Of a stretch of DNA of 64,000 nucleotides, positions 61,472 to 64,000 are shown in pieces; positions within the stretch are counted from its first letter, which is position 1; each line of letters starts with the position of its first letter. The stretch comes from Janthinobacterium silvisoli. GTDB lineage: Bacteria; Pseudomonadota; Gammaproteobacteria; Burkholderiales; Burkholderiaceae_D. A model generated the notes under the pieces. It was not told the origin of the DNA. It saw only the letters and a list, made by a program, of their open reading frames with translations, and did not search any database. The translations under genes and the position numbers were made by a program. Location of the stretch: positions 186,001 to 250,000 of the forward strand of contig NZ_JACHCL010000005.1 of assembly GCF_014200725.1 (NCBI RefSeq), written 5' to 3'.

Positions 61472-62932
61472 ATGCAATGGGAAGTCGTCATCGGTCTTGA
61501 GAACCACGTGCAGCTCACGACCGACTCCAAAATTTTTAGCGGTTCGCCGATCAAGTTCGGCGCCGACGCCAACACCCAGGCCAGCCCGGTCGACCTGGCG
61601 CTGCCAGGCGTGCTGCCGGTAATGAACAAGCAAGCCGTCGACCGCGCAATCCGCTTCGGCCTGGCCGTGGGCGCCACAGTCGCGCCGCAATCGGTCTTCG
61701 CGCGTAAAAACTATTTTTACCCTGACCTGCCGAAAGGCTACCAGATCAGCCAGTTCGAAGATCCGGTCGTCATCGGCGGTGCGCTGACCTTCGGCTACGA
61801 AAAAGATGGCGAATTCGTCACCAAGACCGTCAACCTGACGCGCGCCCACCTGGAAGAAGACGCTGGCAAATCGCTGCATGAAGACTATGCGGGCATGAGC
61901 GGCATCGACTTGAACCGCGCCGGCACGCCGCTGCTGGAAATCGTCTCGGAACCGGAAATCCGCAGCGCCGCCGAAGCCGTGGCCTACGCCAAGGCCTTGC
62001 ACTCGCTGGTCATGTGGCTCGGCGTTTGCGACGGCAATATGCAGGAAGGCTCGTTCCGCTGCGACGTCAACGTCTCCGTGCGCCCGGTCGGCCAAAAGGA
62101 ATTCGGTACCCGCTGCGAAATCAAGAACCTGAACTCCTTCCGTTTTATTGAAGAAGCCGTGCACGTCGAAGTGCGCCGCCAGATCGAGCTGATCGAAGAC
62201 GGCGGCAAGGTCGTGCAAGCGACCCGTTTATACGACCCGGACCGCAAGGAAACGCGCGAAATGCGCAGCAAGGAAGACGCCCAGGATTACCGCTACTTCC
62301 CCGATCCTGACCTGCCGCCGCTGACGATTTCGCAAGAGTGGATCAACACGGTCAAGGCTTCGATGCCGGAACTGCCAGCGGCCATGCGCGCGCGCTTCGT
62401 CAGCGAGTACGCGCTGCCGGAATACGACTCGCTGGTGCTGACGCAATCGAAAGCGATGGCGACCTATTTCATCGCCGTAGTGGAAAAAGCCGGCAAGGAA
62501 AACGCCAAGGCCGCCGCCAACTGGCTGATGGGCGACGTGGCGTCGACCCTGAACCGCGAAGGCGTGGACCTTGATGACGCGCCCGTCTCCGCCGCCCAGC
62601 TGGCCGCGCTGTTGAAACGCATTGCCGACGGCACGATTTCCAACAAGGCCGCGAAAGAAGTCTTCGCCGGCATGTGGGAAGCCAAGTCGAGCGACGAAAA
62701 CCTGGTCGACACCATCATCGATGCCAAGGGCCTGAAGCAGATTTCCGACTCGGGCGCCTTGGCAGCCATCGTCGACGAAGTGCTGGCAGCGAACGCCAAA
62801 TCGGTCGAGCAGTACCGCGCCGGCAAGGAAGCAGCCATCAACGCGCTGATCGGCCAGGCCATGAAAGCCTCGAAAGGCAAGGCCAACCCGGCCCAGCTGA
62901 CGGAACTATTGAAAGCCAAGCTGGCAGGGTAA
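61472..62932 (+). CDS. gatB: Asp-tRNA(Asn)/Glu-tRNA(Gln) amidotransferase subunit B
   Basis: GatB activates the tRNA-bound acid with ATP and accepts ammonia from GatA. The 486-residue protein begins [13 protein letters not shown] and ends with the YqeY-like helical tRNA-binding tail. A terminator follows its stop. Confidence 0.98.
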   Translation: MQWEVVIGLENHVQLTTDSKIFSGSPIKFGADANTQASPVDLALPGVLPVMNKQAVDRAIRFGLAVGATVAPQSVFARKNYFYPDLPKGYQISQFEDPVVIGGALTFGYEKDGEFVTKTVNLTRAHLEEDAGKSLHEDYAGMSGIDLNRAGTPLLEIVSEPEIRSAAEAVAYAKALHSLVMWLGVCDGNMQEGSFRCDVNVSVRPVGQKEFGTRCEIKNLNSFRFIEEAVHVEVRRQIELIEDGGKVVQATRLYDPDRKETREMRSKEDAQDYRYFPDPDLPPLTISQEWINTVKASMPELPAAMRARFVSEYALPEYDSLVLTQSKAMATYFIAVVEKAGKENAKAAANWLMGDVASTLNREGVDLDDAPVSAAQLAALLKRIADGTISNKAAKEVFAGMWEAKSSDENLVDTIIDAKGLKQISDSGALAAIVDEVLAANAKSVEQYRAGKEAAINALIGQAMKASKGKANPAQLTELLKAKLAG

Positions 62933-62950
62933 TTCCTACCTCCTCTCCCC

Positions 62951-62978
62951 AAAAAAGACGCTATGGCGTCTTTTTTTT
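62951..62978. terminator. terminator after gatB
   Basis: AAAAAAGACGC (62951-62961) pairs with GCGTCTTTTTT (62966-62976) around TATG, followed by more T. It isolates gatCAB from the BlaI-type gene. Confidence 0.92.
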
Positions 62979-62987
62979 CGTCTGCAA

Positions 62988-63007
62988 TCTAAACAAGCTT
63001 GTCTAGA
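62988..63007. promoter_or_regulatory. operator-like dyad 1 upstream of the BlaI-type repressor
   Basis: TCTAAACAAGCTTGTCTAGA is palindromic at nine of ten base pairs. Its core is TA-N-ACA-N4-TGT-N-TA, the same pattern as dyad 2 at 63056-63071. BlaI/MecI repressors bind ACA/TGT-containing palindromes, so autoregulation is a reasonable inference. Confidence 0.6.
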
Positions 63008-63054
63008 ATTTTTATGCTTCAATAAAAGGAACTTTCGGCAAATTTGAAATTAAA

Positions 63055-63072
63055 GTATACATTTCTGTCTAC
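63055..63072. promoter_or_regulatory. operator-like dyad 2 upstream of the BlaI-type repressor
   Basis: GTATACA (63055-63061) and TGTCTAC (63066-63072) match as inverted arms at six of seven positions. The core TA-N-ACA-N4-TGT-C-TA repeats dyad 1, with centres 66 bases apart. TATACA within it could double as a -10, so binding here would block transcription. Confidence 0.6.
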
Positions 63073-63118
63073 AACGATTAATCTAGCCATATTGAAATTC
63101 CAGCAAGATGAAAACAAC

Positions 63119-63502
63119 ATGGCCAAGACTTCCGACATTCCAAAACCGACAGCAGCCGAACTCGACCTGCTGCAAGCACTGTGGCCCCTGGGCGCGGCGA
63201 CGGCCAAGCAGGTGCATGAGGCGATGGCGCTGGCCAAGCCGGCCATCACGTACGGCACGGTGCTACGTCTGATGCAGATCATGCATGGCAAGGGTTTGCT
63301 GATACGCGATGAGAGCCAGCGCTCGCATGTGTATGCGCCGGCCCAGGCGCAGGACAGCCTGCAGACCAATCTGCTCAAGGATCTGATGCAGAAGGCCTTT
63401 TCCGGTTCGGCCAAGGCGCTGGTGCTGGCGGCGCTGCGTACGGGCGTGTCGCGTGCCGAGCGCGAGGAAATTGAAAAAATGCTCAAGGATGAACAATCAT
63501 GA
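63119..63502 (+). CDS. BlaI/MecI/CopY-family transcriptional repressor
   Basis: The 127-residue protein has the BlaI winged helix (about 12-85: LDLLQALWPLGAATAKQVHEA, then TYGTVLRLMQIMHGKGLL) and a C-terminal helical dimerisation part. The ATG at 63119 was chosen because the family starts there; 25 upstream codons would cover the operators. It overlaps the M56 peptidase gene by four bases (ATGA), the standard blaI-blaR1 pairing. Confidence 0.92.
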   Translation: MAKTSDIPKPTAAELDLLQALWPLGAATAKQVHEAMALAKPAITYGTVLRLMQIMHGKGLLIRDESQRSHVYAPAQAQDSLQTNLLKDLMQKAFSGSAKALVLAALRTGVSRAEREEIEKMLKDEQS

Positions 63503-64000
63503 GCACCCTCGTGCAAGCGCTGGGCTGGACCCTGCTGCACTTCCTGTGGCAAGGCTTGCTGATCGGCTGCGCCACTGCGCTGGCTTTGGCGGCCCTGCGT
63601 AACGCCCGCCCTGAATCGCGCTATGCAGTCGGTTGCGGCGCCCTGCTGGCCTGCCTGTGTTGGCCAGCGGTAGGGCTGTATCTGCGCCTGGCCAGCGGCG
63701 ACGCCGCCAGCCCTGCGTTTGCCGGTCCCTTGCTGTCCACAACACTATTGGCGCCCGAAGGCTGGCCCGGCCTGCACACCGCCCTGAGCGTCATCGTCGG
63801 CGTGTGGGCACTGTGCGCCGCCGCACTGGCCTTGCGCATGGCGCTGGGCATGCTGTGGATAGAACGCAGCGCCAGCCGCACCGGCGTCACGCACGCCGCG
63901 TGGCAAACACGCTTGTCGCAGATGGCACAAGCAGCTGGCGTGCCGCAAACCGTGCGCTTGCGCGTACTCGATGGTATCGCCAGCCCTGTCACGGCCGGCG
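63499..64000 (+). CDS. M56-family membrane peptidase (BlaR1-like), N-terminal part
   Basis: Only the first 167 codons are present. They contain three or four membrane helices (LGWTLLHFLWQGLLIGC, a second near GALLACLCWPAVGLYL, a third at LSVIVGVWALCAAALALRM) typical of M56 proteins. The HExxH site would lie beyond the window, so activity cannot be checked. In known systems such proteins cleave their BlaI partner when they sense a signal. Confidence 0.88.
   Translation, partial: MSTLVQALGWTLLHFLWQGLLIGCATALALAALRNARPESRYAVGCGALLACLCWPAVGLYLRLASGDAASPAFAGPLLSTTLLAPEGWPGLHTALSVIVGVWALCAAALALRMALGMLWIERSASRTGVTHAAWQTRLSQMAQAAGVPQTVRLRVLDGIASPVTAG

Overview
The window reads as chromosomal DNA of a high-GC betaproteobacterium of the Oxalobacteraceae, most like Janthinobacterium and its relatives. 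This rests on gene content and order (coq7, dprA-smg-topB, rsmB-DUF4390-ntrY-like kinase, mreBCD-mrdA-rodA-rlpA, gatCAB, birA-coaX, a DUF3567 protein). No database was searched, so the genus is an inference. I see no tRNA, rRNA, CRISPR array or prophage. The only mobile DNA is a decayed IS5-family transposase.

Layout. 1-3 kb: the start of argC, the rplM-rpsI operon with a good promoter and terminator, an OsmC-like protein, coq7 and an unknown gene. 3.2-9.9 kb: two consecutive ABC-2 exporters, a NatAB-type pair and then an ATPase followed by a 1192-residue permease fused to an M1 metallopeptidase. 9.9-12.1 kb: a small accessory strip with an unknown protein, the IS5 remnant and an AT-richer secreted protein. 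12.1-17.8 kb: catalase, a DsbA-like thioredoxin-fold protein, a metallo-beta-lactamase-fold protein, a LysR regulator and a zinc-free medium-chain reductase. 18-23.2 kb: a periplasmic cupin-like protein, an unknown protein and two tandem alkaline phosphatases followed by an exported unknown protein. 23.2-29.8 kb: topB, smg and dprA, divergent from def-fmt. 29.9-32.4 kb: a secreted TIG-repeat metalloprotease.

33-45.6 kb: metH and an SPW membrane protein, then a long minus-strand run: rsmB, a DUF4390 protein, an NtrY-like kinase, a receiver-Fis regulator, a P-loop-less COG0523-like protein, a DUF3567 protein, a class II glutamine amidotransferase and an EAL-HDOD protein. 46-52.3 kb: argS, a SPOR protein, dsbA, an SDR, birA, coaX and a second SPOR protein. 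52.3-59.2 kb: the elongasome cluster mreB-mreC-mreD-mrdA-rodA-rlpA on the minus strand. 59.6-62.9 kb: gatCAB. 63-64 kb: a BlaI-type repressor and the start of an M56 (BlaR1-like) peptidase, preceded by two matching operator-like dyads.

Most genes are housekeeping. They cover translation (rplM, rpsI, def, fmt, rsmB, argS, gatCAB), cell shape and septation (mre/mrd/rlpA and the SPOR proteins), DNA processing (topB, dprA) and cofactors (birA, coaX, metH, coq7). The parts most worth a second look are the protease-permease exporter locus, the BlaI/M56 switch with paired operators, the P-loop-less COG0523-like protein, the AT-rich secreted protein beside the IS scar, and several strong intercistronic hairpins.
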